A stretch of DNA of 64,000 nt. Origin: Ramlibacter terrae. GTDB lineage: Bacteria > Pseudomonadota > Gammaproteobacteria > Burkholderiales > Burkholderiaceae_C. The stretch is from the NCBI GenBank assembly GCA_013127575.1, contig CP053418.1:496001-560000 (forward strand), in the 5' to 3' direction. Under the pieces are notes generated by a model. It was not told the DNA's origin, searched no databases, and saw only the letters and a list, made by a program, of their open reading frames with translations. How positions within the stretch are numbered: the first letter of the stretch is position 1; each line of letters starts with the position of its first letter. Made by a program: the position numbers and the translations under genes. Of this stretch, positions 10,222 through 21,270 are shown one piece after another.

Positions 10222-11040
10222 GTGGAAGAAGTCGAAACGCTCCAGCCGCCGGACGGCATCCCGATGGTGGAGATCCGCAAGCTCACGTCCGCGTTCGCCA
10301 TGCCGGACCGGCGCGTGGTGATCCACAAGGACCTCGACCTGACGGTGGAGCGCGGCGAGGTGATGTCGATCGTCGGCGGATCGGGCTCGGGCAAGACGGT
10401 GCTGCTGCGGCAGATCCTCGGCACGGAAACGCCCGCGGCCGGCGAGGTGCGGATCATGGGCAAGCCGCGCGAGTCGCTGTCGCGCCGCGGCGCCTCGAGC
10501 CGCGTCGGCATGCTGTTCCAGCACGGCGCGCTGTTCTCCGCCTTCAGCGTGCTGGAGAACGTGGCGTTTCCGCTGCGCGAACTGAAGACGCTGCCGCCCA
10601 AGCTGGTGGAAGAGGCGGCCATGGTCAAGCTGCAGATGGTCGGCCTGAAGGCGAGCGACGCCGACAAACGGCCGTCCGAGTTGTCCGGCGGCATGATCAA
10701 GCGGGCTGCGCTGGCCCGCGCGCTCATCATGGACCCGCCGTTGCTGCTGCTCGACGAGCCCACGGCGGGGCTCGATCCGGACAGTTCGGACGGCTTCGTG
10801 AACCTGCTGCGCTCGCTGCACCGCGACCTGGCGCTGACGGTGATCATGGTCACGCATGACCTCGATACGCTGTTCGAGTTGTCCACCCGCATCGCCGTGG
10901 TCGCCGAGCAGCGCATCATCGTCACCGGCTCGCCCCGCGAGGTGATCGCCTTCCAGCATCCGTTCGTGCACGACTTCTTCCCCGGGGAACGCGGCCAGCG
11001 CGCCATGGAATTGCTGCGCGAGTACCCCTTCGCCATCTAG
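10222..11040 (+). CDS. MlaF-type ABC transporter ATPase
   Basis: Cytoplasmic ATPase partner of the preceding permease, 272 residues in one intact frame, starting with GTG immediately after the permease stop. Walker A is GGSGSGKTVL, the Q-loop is MLFQHGALFS, the ABC signature is LSGGMIKRAALARAL, Walker B is LLLLDEPTAGLD and the H-loop is VTHDLD. The GALFS sequence after the Q-loop and the GGMIKRA signature are typical of MlaF/Ttg2A-like ATPases rather than nutrient importers. Confidence 0.93.
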   Translation: MEEVETLQPPDGIPMVEIRKLTSAFAMPDRRVVIHKDLDLTVERGEVMSIVGGSGSGKTVLLRQILGTETPAAGEVRIMGKPRESLSRRGASSRVGMLFQHGALFSAFSVLENVAFPLRELKTLPPKLVEEAAMVKLQMVGLKASDADKRPSELSGGMIKRAALARALIMDPPLLLLDEPTAGLDPDSSDGFVNLLRSLHRDLALTVIMVTHDLDTLFELSTRIAVVAEQRIIVTGSPREVIAFQHPFVHDFFPGERGQRAMELLREYPFAI

Positions 11041-11059
11041 AAACAGGATAAAAACAGAC

Positions 11060-12014
11060 ATGGAGAACAAGGCACACGCCCTCGCGGCCGGCATCTTCGT
11101 GGCGTTGCTCACGGCACTGGTGCTGGGCCTCACCGCCTGGCTCACGCGCGACACCGGCATCCGCGACACCTACGAGATCTCCACCCGCGAGACGGTCACC
11201 GGCCTGCAGGAGCAGGCGCCGGTGCGCTTTCGCGGCGTCGACGTCGGCAAGGTGTCGTCGGTCGGCTTCGACCCCAAGTCGCCCGGCAGCGTGCTGCTGA
11301 AGCTGGAGGTCGACCGCGAAGCGCCGATCACCCGCGACACCTTCGCCACGCTCAGCTTCCGGGGCGTGACCGGCCGGCCTTCGTGCAACTCGCCGACGAA
11401 GGCAAGTCGACCCAGAGGCTGGTGCCGAACGACGAAGTGCCTCCGCGCATCCCGCTGCGGCCGGGCATCTGGCCAAGCTGGAGGAGCGGGGCGAGGCGAT
11501 CCTGGAGCAGGTGGAACAGGTGACCGTGCGCGTCAACAAGCTGCTCGCCGATGACAACCAGGCGCGCGTGGCCTCGGCGCTGGAGAGCGTGAGCAAGACG
11601 GCGCAGACCACGGCGCAGCTGGTGCAGCGCCCGGACAACACGGTCGCGACGCGGCTCGACCCGGCGCTGGCGGAGGCCACTGTGACGATGCGCGGCGTGC
11701 AGCGCAACGTCGACGAAGTCGGCCGCGCGGCCGCGGAGTTCCGCAAGAGCGCAGCCACGCTCAACGCACCGGATGGTCCTCTGAACCGGCTCTCCGAAGG
11801 TTCGGACACGTTCTCGCACGCGGCCGACATCTTCAGCCGCGCGACGCTGCCGCGCGTGAACCGCACGCTCGACGAAGCGACCCGCACCGTGCGTTCGCTC
11901 GGCCGCGCGGTCGACGAACTGACGGAGAACCCGCAGGCCCTGCTTTACGGCGAGGGCGCGCCGCGTCCCGGCCCGGGCGAGCCGGGCTTCCAGGCACCGG
12001 GAGCCGCCCGATGA
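11060..12014 (+). CDS. MCE-domain (MlaD/PqiB-like) lipid-binding protein
   Basis: Periplasmic substrate-binding protein anchored by one N-terminal membrane helix (AGIFVALLTALVLGLTAW, residues 9-27), then one MCE domain (about 38-115: VTGLQEQAPVRFRGVDVGKV and SFRGVTGLAFVQL). A long helical C-terminal region follows (about 150-290: LADDNQARVASALESVSKTA, AEFRKSAATL). About 318 residues. Two frame changes: 11374-11377 (CCGG for CCTGG, GVTGLAFVQLADEG) and 11469-11472 (ATCTGG for ATCCTGG, RPGILAKLEERGE). The stop overlaps the next ATG (ATGA). Confidence 0.88.
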
Positions 12015-12638
12015 AGCGCCTTTCCTTCGCCGCCTGCCTGCTGGCCGTGCTCGTCGCGGGCTGCAGCAGCCTGCCCGACAAGCCGGTGCGCGAGGTCACG
12101 TACGACTTCGGTCCGCCCGCCGCCGCCGCGCCCGCGGCGCCCGCTGCCGGTCCGCCGCTGGTGCTGGCCAGCATCGAGGTCAGCGCCTCGCTCGAAACCC
12201 CCCGCGCTGCTGTACCGCCTCGCTTATGCGGACGCTTACCAGCTGCGGCCGTATGCCTTTGCCCGCTGGAGCGCGCCGCCCGGCGAGTTGCTGCGGCAGC
12301 GGCTGCGCGAGCACCTCGGACGTGACCGGCCGGTGCTCGACTCGCGCGGTGCGTCTTCGCTGGCGCGGCGCGGCGGCAACATGCCGCCGGTGCTGCGGGT
12401 GGAACTGGAAGAATTCAGCCACGTGTTCGATTCGCAGGCCGAAAGCCGCGGCGTCCTGCGGGTGCGCTGCACGCTGGTCGAAACCGAAGCGGCCGGCGAG
12501 CGCCTCGTGGCGCAGCGCGTCTTCTCCGTGCAGCGGCCGGCGCCGACGCCCGATGCGGCCGGCGGCGTGCGCGGACTCACCGCGGCCAGCGACGCGGTGG
12601 CGCAAGAGATCGCCGCCTGGCTGGCGCAGCAGCGCTGA
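12011..12638 (+). CDS. ABC-type transport auxiliary lipoprotein, PqiC-like
   Basis: Outer-membrane-directed lipoprotein of about 208 residues. The signal peptide MKRLSFAACLLAVLVAGCSS has lipobox VAGC, with cysteine at residue 18. The mature domain follows the PqiC/DUF330 pattern: YDFGPP, LLYRLAYADAYQLRPYAFAR with the SAPPGELL continuation, and a C-terminal helix AVAQEIAAWLAQ. One frame change near 12200, where a C-run has one C too many, interrupts SLETPALLYRL. The ATG overlaps the MCE gene's stop, indicating translational coupling. It probably acts with the permease, ATPase and MCE protein at the outer membrane. Confidence 0.85.
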
Positions 12639-12645
12639 ACCCGCC

Positions 12646-13202
12646 ATGGCCCTGCCGCCCCTCGAAGCCCAGATGGCCGCTGCCGGCTGGCGGTGCTGGG
12701 CCACTGCGAGCGCCTGTCCCAATGGCCGGGACTGCTGCAGGACAGTCCCTTGCTGCATGACTTCTCGCCCGCCGAGGCCGACCTGCTGGGCAGCCTGATG
12801 CTGCACGTGAAGGCACGGCCGGGCGAGATGATGATCGCGGAGGGCGACGCCACCGACTGGATGATGCTGCTGCTGCGCGGCACGGTCGACGTCGGCAAGC
12901 GCATCGGGCCCGAGGCCGACCGCGAAGTGCGCGGCGACAACACGCGGCTGGCGGTGCTGCGCCCGGGCGCGGTGCTGGGCGAGATGTCGATGTTCGACGG
13001 CGAGCCGCGCTACGCCAGCTGCTGGGCGCTGAGCGAGGTCGAGGCGGCCGTGCTCGATCGCGGCGCCGTCGCCCGCCTGATCAAGGCGCACCCCGAAGTG
13101 GGCGCCAAGCTGCTGGTCAAGCTCACGCAGTTGCTGGCCCAGCGGCTGCGCAACACCAGCAGCCAGCTGGTGAAGGTGCTGCGCCGGCAGCAGCTCGCAT
13201 GA
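12646..13202 (+). CDS. Cyclic nucleotide-binding domain protein
   Basis: About 185 residues with one Crp-like cNMP-binding domain: DFSPAEADLLGSLM, ARPGEMMIAEGDATDWMMLL, and the phosphate-binding-cassette-like GAVLGEMSMFDGEPRYASC. No helix-turn-helix follows, so it is not a Crp-type transcription factor as it stands. The last helix (KLTQLLAQRLRNTSSQLVKV) resembles the Crp dimerisation helix. One frame change at 12687-12690 (GGCTGG for GGCCTGG) restores AAAGLAVLGHCERLSQWPG. The start lies 8 bp after the lipoprotein stop. Confidence 0.8.
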
Positions 13203-13218
13203 AGCAACAGGAGACATG

Positions 13219-14196
<978 letters not shown>

Positions 14197-14213
14197 GCCG
14201 TCGCGCGTTGGCG

Positions 14214-15137
14214 GTGCCACGGCGCAACCTGCTGGTCCGCCATGCGCTGGTGGCGCACCGGCGCACCTCGCGGCTCGACCCGAACGTGCGCGGCCTGCTC
14301 TGGGCCGTGCTGGCGGGCGTGCTGTTCGTGGTGCTCAACTCGATCATGCGGGGGCTGGCGATCCACATCGGCCCTTTCCTCACGCAGGCGCTGCGCTACC
14401 TGATGGGCGTGCTGGTGATGCTCCCGCTGGCGTGGGGCGCCGGCTTCGCCAGCTACCGGCCGCGCAACATCGGCGGCCAGTTCACCCGCGGTGCGGTGCA
14501 CACCGCCGGGCTGTGCCTGTGGTTCATCGCGATCCCGCACATCACGCTGGCCGACACCACGGCGATCGGCTTCACCACGCCGCTCTTCATCATGATGGGC
14601 GCCGCGCTGTTCCTGCGCGAGCCGATGCGCTGGGAGCGCTGGGTGGCGTCGGGCCTCGGCTTCGCCGGCGTGCTGATCGTGGTCGGCCCGAAGCTCAGCG
14701 CGTCGGGCGGCGGCTACAGCCTCGTCATGCTGGCCTCGTCGCCGATCTTCGCGGCGTCGTTCCTGATCACCAAGGCCCTGACCCGCTACGAGCGGCCGGA
14801 GGTGATCGTCGCCTGGCAGTCGATCACCGTCGCCTTGTTCAGCCTGCCCCCGGCGCTCACGCAGTGGCAGATGCCGTCGGCGGTGCAGTGGCTGCTGCTG
14901 TTGCTGTGCGGCGTGCTGGGCAGCGCCGGCCACTACTGCCTGAGCCGCTCGTTCTCGGTCGCCGACATCTCGGCCACGCAGTCGGTGAAGTTCCTCGACC
15001 TGGTGTGGGCGGCGCTGCTGGGATGGCTGCTGTTCGCGGACATCCCGAGCCAGTCGACGCTGATCGGCGGCGCGGTGATTTGCGCGTCGACGCTGTGGAT
15101 CGCGCGGCGCGAAGCGCGCACGGCGCGGACCAATTAG
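14214..15137 (+). CDS. DMT superfamily transporter (EamA domains)
   Basis: Integral membrane protein of about 307 residues with two EamA repeats and about ten hydrophobic helices, for example LLWAVLAGVLFVVLNSIMRG, ALRYLMGVLVMLPLAWGAG, AIGFTTPLFIMMGAALFLRE and SVKFLDLVWAALLGWLLFAD. The substrate is unknown; relatives export metabolites or amino acids. The start is uncertain: no ATG precedes the first helix in frame, so GTG 14214 (or TTG 14208) is proposed. The stop overlaps by three bases with the convergent 5'-nucleotidase gene. Confidence 0.8.
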   Translation: MPRRNLLVRHALVAHRRTSRLDPNVRGLLWAVLAGVLFVVLNSIMRGLAIHIGPFLTQALRYLMGVLVMLPLAWGAGFASYRPRNIGGQFTRGAVHTAGLCLWFIAIPHITLADTTAIGFTTPLFIMMGAALFLREPMRWERWVASGLGFAGVLIVVGPKLSASGGGYSLVMLASSPIFAASFLITKALTRYERPEVIVAWQSITVALFSLPPALTQWQMPSAVQWLLLLLCGVLGSAGHYCLSRSFSVADISATQSVKFLDLVWAALLGWLLFADIPSQSTLIGGAVICASTLWIARREARTARTN

Positions 15138-16042
15138 GGCGACAGCAAGGCGTTGGCGATGCCCGCCGCGACGTGCCCGGATGGCACGTGCAATGCGGCG
15201 TGGTCGACGTGCCGCGTCTGGTCGTCGAAGAAGAAGTCGGGCTCGAACTCGCGCAGGAACTCGCCCTTGGGCAGGCCGCCGAGGAACATGGCTTCGTCGA
15301 CGTCGATCTTCCAGTCCATCAGTGTTCGAATCGCGCGCTCGTGCGCCGGCGCGCTGCGGGCCGTGACCAGCGCGGTGCGGATGCGCATCTGCGGATTGCC
15401 GGCCTGCTGCAGCCGGTGCAGCGCGGTCAGCAGCGGCTTGAAGGGCCCGCCGGGCAAGGGCTGCGCGGCCTTGGTGAGCTCGTGCTCCGGAAGGCTTCGA
15501 GGCCGCGCGCGCCGGAACACCTGCTCGGCCTCGTCCGAGAAGAGGACGGCGTCACCGTCGAAGGCGATCCGCACTTCGGCCGGGTAGTTGGTGCCGGCGC
15601 GCACGGATTCGGTCAGCACGCGCGCGGCCGGGAAGCCGGCGGCCAAGGCGCCACGCACGTCGTCCGCATTCGTCGACAGGAACAGGGTGGCCTTCAACGG
15701 GCGCAGGTAGCCGAAAGGCGACCGGCCCTGCGTGAACACGCCGCGCTGCAGGTGGATGCCGGCGGCCTGTGCCGAACGGAACACCCGCATGCCCGACACG
15801 GGGTCGTTGCGCGACAGCACCACGACCTCGACCCGCTGCGACGTCGTGTCGTTGAAGGCCAGCAGCTTCTGGATCAGCGAGAACGCGATGCCGGGCTTGG
15901 CCGGCTGGTCCAGCCGCTGCAACTGCAGCTGCATGTAGCCGGCGGCATCGCCGGCCTCGAACACGCGGTTCTCTTCCTCGAAGTCGAACAGCGCCCGCGA
16001 AGAGATCGCGACCACCAGCTTGTCATCGAGGGAAATGGACAT
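15134..16042 (-). CDS. Cytosolic 5'-nucleotidase (cN-I type)
   Basis: Hydrolyses nucleoside monophosphates in the cytoplasm, about 302 residues. The family N-terminus is VVAISSRALFDFEEENRVFE. Other landmarks are VVVLSRNDPVSGMRVFRS, FLSTNADDVRGALAAGFPAA, AFDGDAVLFSDEAEQVF and MFLGGLPKGEFLREFEPDFF with the DDQ continuation. Two compensating frame changes flank a short wrong stretch near 15,487-15,510: CCGG at 15487-15490 for CCTGG, and one extra base upstream; the repaired text reads RRAGLEAFLEHELT. It is six bp downstream of gspF in the same direction and converges on the DMT gene. Confidence 0.85.
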   Translation of the reverse strand: MSISLDDKLVVAISSRALFDFEEENRVFEAGDAAGYMQLQLQRLDQPAKPGIAFSLIQKLLAFNDTTSQRVEVVVLSRNDPVSGMRVFRSAQAAGIHLQRGVFTQGRSPFGYLRPLKATLFLSTNADDVRGALAAGFPAARVLTESVRAGTNYPAEVRIAFDGDAVLFSDEAEQVFRRARPRSLPEHELTKAAQPLPGGPFKPLLTALHRLQQAGNPQMRIRTALVTARSAPAHERAIRTLMDWKIDVDEAMFLGGLPKGEFLREFEPDFFFDDQTRHVDHAALHVPSGHVAAGIANALLSP

Positions 16043-16048
16043 GAAGGG

Positions 16049-17276
16049 CTATCGTACCCACTGGTTGAGCTGGATGATCGGGAGCAGGACGGCGAGGACG
16101 ATCAGCATGACGACCAGGCCCATCCCGACGATCAGCAGCGGCTCCAGCAGCGTCGCCAGCTGCAGCGCCCGGCGCTGCACCTCGGCGGAAAGCTGGGTGG
16201 CTGCACGTTGCAGCATCGCCGGCAGCTGGCCGGTCTGCTCGCCCATGCGCGCGAACATCGCCAGCAGGCCCGGGAAGCGCTTCTTCTGCGCCAGCGCCGA
16301 GGCGAGCGGCGCGCCTTCGCGCACCAGCACCAGCGCGTCCATGGCGTCGGCGCGCATGGCCCGGTTGCCGAGCGTCTCGGCGGCCGCCTGCAGCGCCTTC
16401 AGGATCGGCACGCCGGCGCCCGCGAGCATCGCCAGCGTGCCGGCGAAGCGGGACGCGTTGTAGCCGCGCGCCAGCTTGCCCAGCAGCGGCAGCTTGAGCC
16501 AGCCGGCATCGAAGCGCTCACGGAAGTCGTTGTTGCGCAGTGCGATCCGCAAGCCCGCGAACGCGGCCGCCAGCAGCACCAGCACCACCAGGCCCCAGCT
16601 GCGCACGAAACTGCTCACCGCCAGCATCAGCACCGTCAGCAGCGGCAGGGCGCGCTTGGTGCCGGCGAACACGCTGGCGACCTGTGGCACGTACGTCATC
16701 AGCAACAGCACGATCGCGATGGCTGCCACCGTCACGATGGCCGGGTACAGCGTGGCGGCGAGCAGGCGGGCGTTGAGCGCCTGCCGCTCCTCCGGTCGTC
16801 GGCCAGCCGCTCGAGCACCCGGCCGAGGTGGCCGCTCTGCTCGCCGGCCCCGACCACCGCGATATAGATGTCGGAGAACTCGCGCGGAAACCGCGCGCCA
16901 GGGCCTTGGCGAAGGGTGAGCCGGCGTTCACTTCTGCGCGCAGGGCGGCGAGCAGGTGATGCTGCTTTTCATTGTCCGCCTCGTCGGCCAAGGCGGTGAG
17001 CGCTCGCTCCAGCGTCAGGCCCGAGCCGACCAAGCCAGCGAGTTGCCGGGTCCAGATGGCCAGGCCGGTGCTGCTGAACACCGGCCGCGTGAACAGGGCC
17101 CGGGCGGTTTCCGCGCCGGCCGATTCGCCCGACGACACCGCCCGCACCTCCAGCGGCACCGGGGCGCGCAGCAGCCGCAGCGCGCCGCGGGCCGCCTTGG
17201 CCGCCGTGTCGGCTTCGATCACGCCCTTCTGGGTGGCGCCGTCGGCGTCGAGGGCTTCGAATGCATAGGCCGGCAT
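16049..17276 (-). CDS. gspF: Type II secretion inner-membrane platform protein GspF
   Basis: GspF/PilC-family polytopic inner-membrane protein, about 409 residues, with two T2SSF domains. N-terminal domain: YAFEALDADGATQKGVIEAD, FTRPVFSSTGLAIWTRQLAG, LERALTALADEADNEKQHHL. Second domain: KLPLLGKLARGYNASRFAGT, LAMLAGAGVPILKALQAAAE, MGEQTGQLPAMLQR. Three membrane helices are visible, the last ending VLAVLLPIIQLNQWVR. Two frame changes: near 16,890 (one G missing, restoring FPREFSDIYIAVVGAGEQSG) and 16792-16795 (CCGG for CCTGG, LADDLEERQALNARLL). No gspE or pseudopilin gene adjoins it here. Confidence 0.9.
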
Positions 17277-17428
17277 GCGCGGGATTATGCGGTGGAGGCC
17301 TCGACGGCCGGCTTGAATCCGCTAGCTCGGCAGGCACGTACTAAGCGGAATGCTTAAGCAGAACAAGCGAAATTCTTCACGTCGAACATCGAATCTTCTG
17401 ACTTTCCTGACGGCGTTGGGCGCTGGAG

Positions 17429-17444
17429 GTAGGAAACGCCCTAC
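17429..17444. promoter_or_regulatory. Inverted repeat GTAGG-N6-CCTAC, possible regulator site
   Basis: The two five-base arms are perfectly complementary around AAACGC. The spacing and the TAGGAAA core resemble binding boxes of NarL/FixJ/RcsB-type response regulators. It lies about 170 bases before the transporter start. The assignment is only by resemblance. Confidence 0.3.
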
Positions 17445-17540
17445 AAACCGCTCCCATAGGTTGAATGCCACAAAACCGTGCGTCCCGGACGAGCGGTGGC
17501 TTGTGGTGAACAGCCGGAACCCTGTTTGTGACTGCCGCCA

Positions 17541-17555
17541 TTACACTTTCTTACA
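17541..17555. promoter_or_regulatory. Direct repeat TTACA-N5-TTACA, possible OmpR-class site
   Basis: TTACACTTTC followed by TTACAG gives a ten-base periodic direct repeat about 60 bases before the transporter start. Tandem half-sites one helical turn apart are typical of OmpR/PhoB-class regulators. This is a pattern match only. Confidence 0.3.
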
Positions 17556-17614
17556 GAGGGTCTGGCACAAGCGCCCCTCTGGCGCAGCGGCAAACCTAAC
17601 TCTTTGGTAATCCC

Positions 17615-19814
17615 ATGGCCAACGTTGATTCGATGCACTCCTCCCTCCGGCTGGCCACAGTCGCGGGCGCCCTGCGGCCGCAGGTCGGGATGCCGGACCG
17701 GGAACTCCGCGTCGATCCGCTGCTGGATTGCTGGCCGAGGTGGCCCGGCTGCACGGCCGCCCGGTCAGCCGGGCCGCGCTGGCCGCCGGCCTGCCGCTGC
17801 ACGCCAAGGGCCTGACGCCCAGCCTCTTCCCGCGCGCGGCCGCCCGCGCCGGCCTCGCCGCCCGCGTCCTCAAGAAGGAACTGCGCCGGCTGGACCGCGC
17901 CCTGTTCCCCATCGTCCTCGTGCTGCACGACGACGAAGCCTGCGTGCTGCTCGGCTGGGACACCGCCGCCGAAGAAGCCATCCTGCTGCTGCCCGAAGCG
18001 GGCGAAGGCGAAGTGCGCATGCCGCTGGCGGAGCTGGAAGCGCGCTACGCCGGCTACGCCATCTCGGCCCGGCCGAAGTTCCAGTTCGACCAGCGCACGC
18101 CCGAGCTGGTCAAGCAGCGCGAGCGCCACTGGTTCTGGGGCGCCGTGGCCGAGCAGATGCCGCTGTACCGCGACGTGCTGATGGCGGCGCTGCTGATCAA
18201 CCTGTTCGCGCTGGCCATGCCGATGTTCACCATGAACGTCTACGACCGCGTGGTGCCGAACTTCGCCGTCGAGACGCTGTGGATGCTGACGGTCGGCCTC
18301 GGCCTGGTGCTGGGCATCGACTACGTGCTGCGCCTGATGCGCGGCCATTTCGTCGACCGGCCTCCAGCCGCATCGACGTCAAGCTTTCCGCGCTGATCAT
18401 GGAACGCATGCTCGGCATGCGCCTGTCCGAGCGTCCGCCGTCGGTGGGCGCCCACGCCGCCACGCTGCGCTCGTTCGAGACCATCCGCGACTTCATCGCC
18501 TCGGCGACGGTCACGACGGTGATCGACCTGCCCTTCGCCATCGTGTTCCTGTGCGTGGTGGGCTGGATCTCTGGCCGCTCGCTTTCGCGCCGCTGGCCGG
18601 CATGGCCGCCGTGGTGGCCTACAGCTACTTCGTCCGGCCCGCATGCACCGGCTGGCCGAGACCTCGTTCCGCGCCACCAACCAGCGCAACGGCACCATCG
18701 TCGAATCGCTGACCGGCACGGAAACCATCAAGGCCCACGGCGCCGAGCGCGTGATGCAGACCAAGCTGGAAGAGACCTCGGTCTTCTGGCCCGCACCAAC
18801 GCCCAGATGCGCCTGCTGTCGGCTTCGGTGACCAACGGCGTGATGACGCTGCAGCAGATGGTCAGCGTGGTCATGGTGGTGGGCGGCGTGTACCTGATCC
18901 ATAACGGCATGCTGACCATGGGCGGCCTGATCGCCGCCACCATGCTCAGCGGCCGCGCCCCGGGCCCGCTGAGCCAGGTCGTGGCGCTGCTGATGCAGTA
19001 CCACGGCGCCAAGATGGCGCTTGCCTCGCTGGAAGCCAGCATGAAGGCCGAGCGCGAGCGCACCGAGGAAAGCCGCTTCCTGCACCGCGCCCGCCTCAAC
19101 GGCGACATCGCCTTCAAGAACGTCGACTTTGCCTACCCGAACCGCGAGAACAACAGCCTGCGCGGCGTGTCGTTCCGCATCCGCGCCGGCGAGAAGGTGG
19201 TGGTGCTCGGCCGCGTCGGCTCCGGCAAGACCACGCTGCAGCGCTGGTGCTGGGCCTGTACCAGCCCAAGGAAGGCACCGTCTCGGTCGACGGCATCGAC
19301 CTGCGCCAGATCGACCCGGCCGACCTGCGCCGCAACATCGGTTACGTCGGCGGGGACCCGCTGCTGTTCTACGGTACGCTGCGCGACAACATCACGATCG
19401 CCGCGCCGCATGCCGACGATGCTTCCGTGCTGGCGGCCGCCGAAGTGGCCGGCCTGCTGCCCTTCGTCAACGCGCACCCCGACGGCTTCGACATGCAGAT
19501 CGGCGAGCGCGGCGAAACCCTGTCCGGCGGCCAGCGCCAAGGCATCGCCATCGCCCGCGCCGCGCTGCTCGACCCGGCCATCCTGCTGCTGGACGAGCCG
19601 ACCGGCGCGATGGACCATGCGTCCGAGAACCAGTTCAAGGAGCGCCTGCGCGTGTTCGCCCGTGACAAGACCCTGATGGTGGTGACCCACCGCAGCAGCC
19701 TGCTCGACCTGGCCACCCGCGTGCTGGTGCTGGACGACGGCCGGTGGTGGCCGACGGCCCGCGCGACCGGTGCTCAACGAGCTCAAGGCCGGGCGGGTGG
19801 GGAAGGCCGCATGA
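17615..19814 (+). CDS. Type I secretion ABC transporter (LapB-like, C39-like domain)
   Basis: Inner-membrane ATP-driven exporter for the giant adhesin, about 735 residues when the frame is repaired. The N-terminal C39-like domain (about 30-150: VDPLLDCLAEVARLHGRPVS, LTPSLFPRAAARAGLAA) lacks a conserved catalytic histidine/aspartate layout, as in LapB/HlyB-type transporters that do not cleave cargo. The membrane domain follows (ALLINLFALAMPMFTMNVYD, then RVVPN). In the ATPase, Walker A is GRVGSGKTTL, the signature LSGGQRQGIAIARA, Walker B ILLLDEPTGAMD and the H-loop VTHRSS. Eight frame changes, all at CCWGG sites: 17731, 18357, 18571, 18634, 18786, 19244, 19741 and 19767. The stop TGA overlaps the HlyD start (ATGA). 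Confidence 0.92.
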
Positions 19815-21167
19815 TCCTGCGCAGCCTCCGCGATGCGCTGCGCACGTGGCGGCGCAGCGACGAGCCGCAACCGGTCGACAACAGCTTCGTCGGCGACGCG
19901 GGCCGCGCCGCGCTGCAGCAGGAGCCGCTGCGCGCCCGCATGCTGCTGCGCGTCTTCTGGGGCACGCTGGTGGTGGGCCTGCTGTGGGCCGGCTTCACGC
20001 AGGTCGACGAGATCACCCGCGGCGAGGGCCGCGTGATCCCGTCCAAGCAGCTGCAGGTGCTGCAGAGCCCGGACGGCGGCATCGTTTCCGAGATCCTGGT
20101 CAAGGAAGGCCGGTGGTGGAGCCCGGGCAGGTGCTGGTCAACGTCGACCCGACCCGCTTCGACGCCTCGGTGCAGGAGAACAAGGCGCAAACCACGGCGC
20201 TGCTGACCCGCACCGCCCGCCTTCGCGCGCTGGCCGAGGGCACGGCTTTCGTCCCGCCGGCCGAGGCCGCGGCGCAGACCCCGCAGACCGTGGAAGCCGA
20301 GCGCCTCGCCTTCCGGGCCAGCACCAGCACGCTCAACGCGCAGATTTCCGTGGCCGAACAGCAGCTGGCGCAGCGCCGCCACGAGCTGGTCGAAGCGCAG
20401 GCCCGCCGCGACCAGGCCGCGCAGTCCTACCAGCTGACGGCCAAGGAGCTGGGCTACACCAAGCCGCTGCTCTCCAGCGGCGCCGTTTCCGAAGTGGACG
20501 TGCTGCGCACGGAACGCGACGCCGGCCGCTACGCCGGCGAGCGCGACATGGCCGCCGCCCAGATCTCGAAAGCGCAGTCGGCCATCGGCGAGACCAGCCG
20601 CAAGATCCAGGAGATGACGCTGGAATTCCGCAGCGAGCAGCGCAAGGAGCTGTCGGAAACCATGGCCAAGCTGAACATGAGTTCGGCGGGTGGCGTGGGG
20701 CTGGCCGACAAGGTCGACAAGTCGGTGCTGAAGTCGCCGGTGAAGGGCACGATCAAGCGCCTGTACGTCAACACCGTCGGCGGCGTGGTGCAGCCCGGCA
20801 AGGACGTCGTGGAGATCGTGCCGTCGGAAGAGAGCCTGCTGCTGGACGCGCGCGTGCTGGCCAAGGACATCGCCTTCCTGCGCCCCGGCGACAAGGCGAT
20901 CGTGAAGTTCACCGCCTACGACTTCGCCATCTACGGCGGGCTCGAGGGCAAGGTGGAGATGATCGGCGCCGACTCGGTCACGGACGACCGCGGCAACACC
21001 TTCTACACGGTGCGCGTTCGCACCGACAAGTCGCAGCTGGGCGGGGCCTGCCGATCATCCCCGGGATGGTGGCGGAAGTGAACATCCTGACCGGGCAGAA
21101 AAGCGTGCTTTCCTACCTGCTCAAGCCGGTGCTGCGCGCCAAGCAGGCTGCTTTCACCGAACGTTGA
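19811..21167 (+). CDS. HlyD family type I secretion membrane fusion protein (LapC-like)
   Basis: Periplasmic adaptor that links the ABC transporter to an outer-membrane TolC-like channel, about 452 residues. After a short cytoplasmic N-terminus there is one membrane helix (LRVFWGTLVVGLLWAGFTQV, about residues 47-66), the lipoyl half-motif GEGRVIPSKQLQVLQSPDGG, and a long coiled coil (about 110-300: ISVAEQQLAQRRHELVEAQA, EMTLEFRSEQRKELSETMAK). The second lipoyl half is SPVKGTIKRLYVNTVGGVVQ with PGKDV, and the C-terminal motif is PIIPGMVAEVNILTGQKSVL with SYLLKPV. Two frame changes: 20110-20113 (CCGG for CCAGG, KEGQVVEPGQVLVNVD) and near 21050 (one base missing before LPIIPG). The ATG overlaps the transporter stop. 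Confidence 0.92.
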
Positions 21168-21270
21168 AGCGGAGGGCCTCCATACTTTGCCCCTGCTGCT
21201 CATCCTTGGCAAAGCTGACACGTGCGTCAGCCTTGTCGCCGAACACTCTTAAGTTACGGGCCGAACACCC
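21168..21270 (+). promoter_or_regulatory. Gap between the HlyD gene and the adhesin gene, with a hairpin
   Basis: 103 non-coding bases. GCTGAC at 21214-21219 and GTCAGC at 21226-21231 form a perfect six-base stem around ACGTGC (eight bases if flanking A-T and A-C positions are allowed). No T-run follows, so it could be an operator or attenuator rather than a terminator. No Shine-Dalgarno sequence is seen before the ATG at 21271. Whether the adhesin has its own promoter cannot be decided from sequence alone. Confidence 0.4.

Larger units (their letters stand above)
17277..17614. promoter_or_regulatory. Divergent regulatory region upstream of the type I secretion genes
   Basis: This 338-bp non-coding region between divergent gspF and the secretion ABC transporter is the only long gap in this part of the window, and its base composition is lower in GC than the genes. 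It holds an inverted repeat GTAGG-N6-CCTAC at 17429-17444 and a direct repeat TTACA-N5-TTACA at 17541-17555. No good Shine-Dalgarno sequence precedes the ATG at 17615, so a start-site revision is possible. Confidence 0.5.

Noticed and set aside
21249..21269. TTAAGTTA and GCCGAAC before the adhesin start considered as a sigma-28 promoter.
   Set aside because: The two blocks are only a few bases apart, whereas sigma-28 promoters need about 11 bases between them. The similarity is too weak to annotate.
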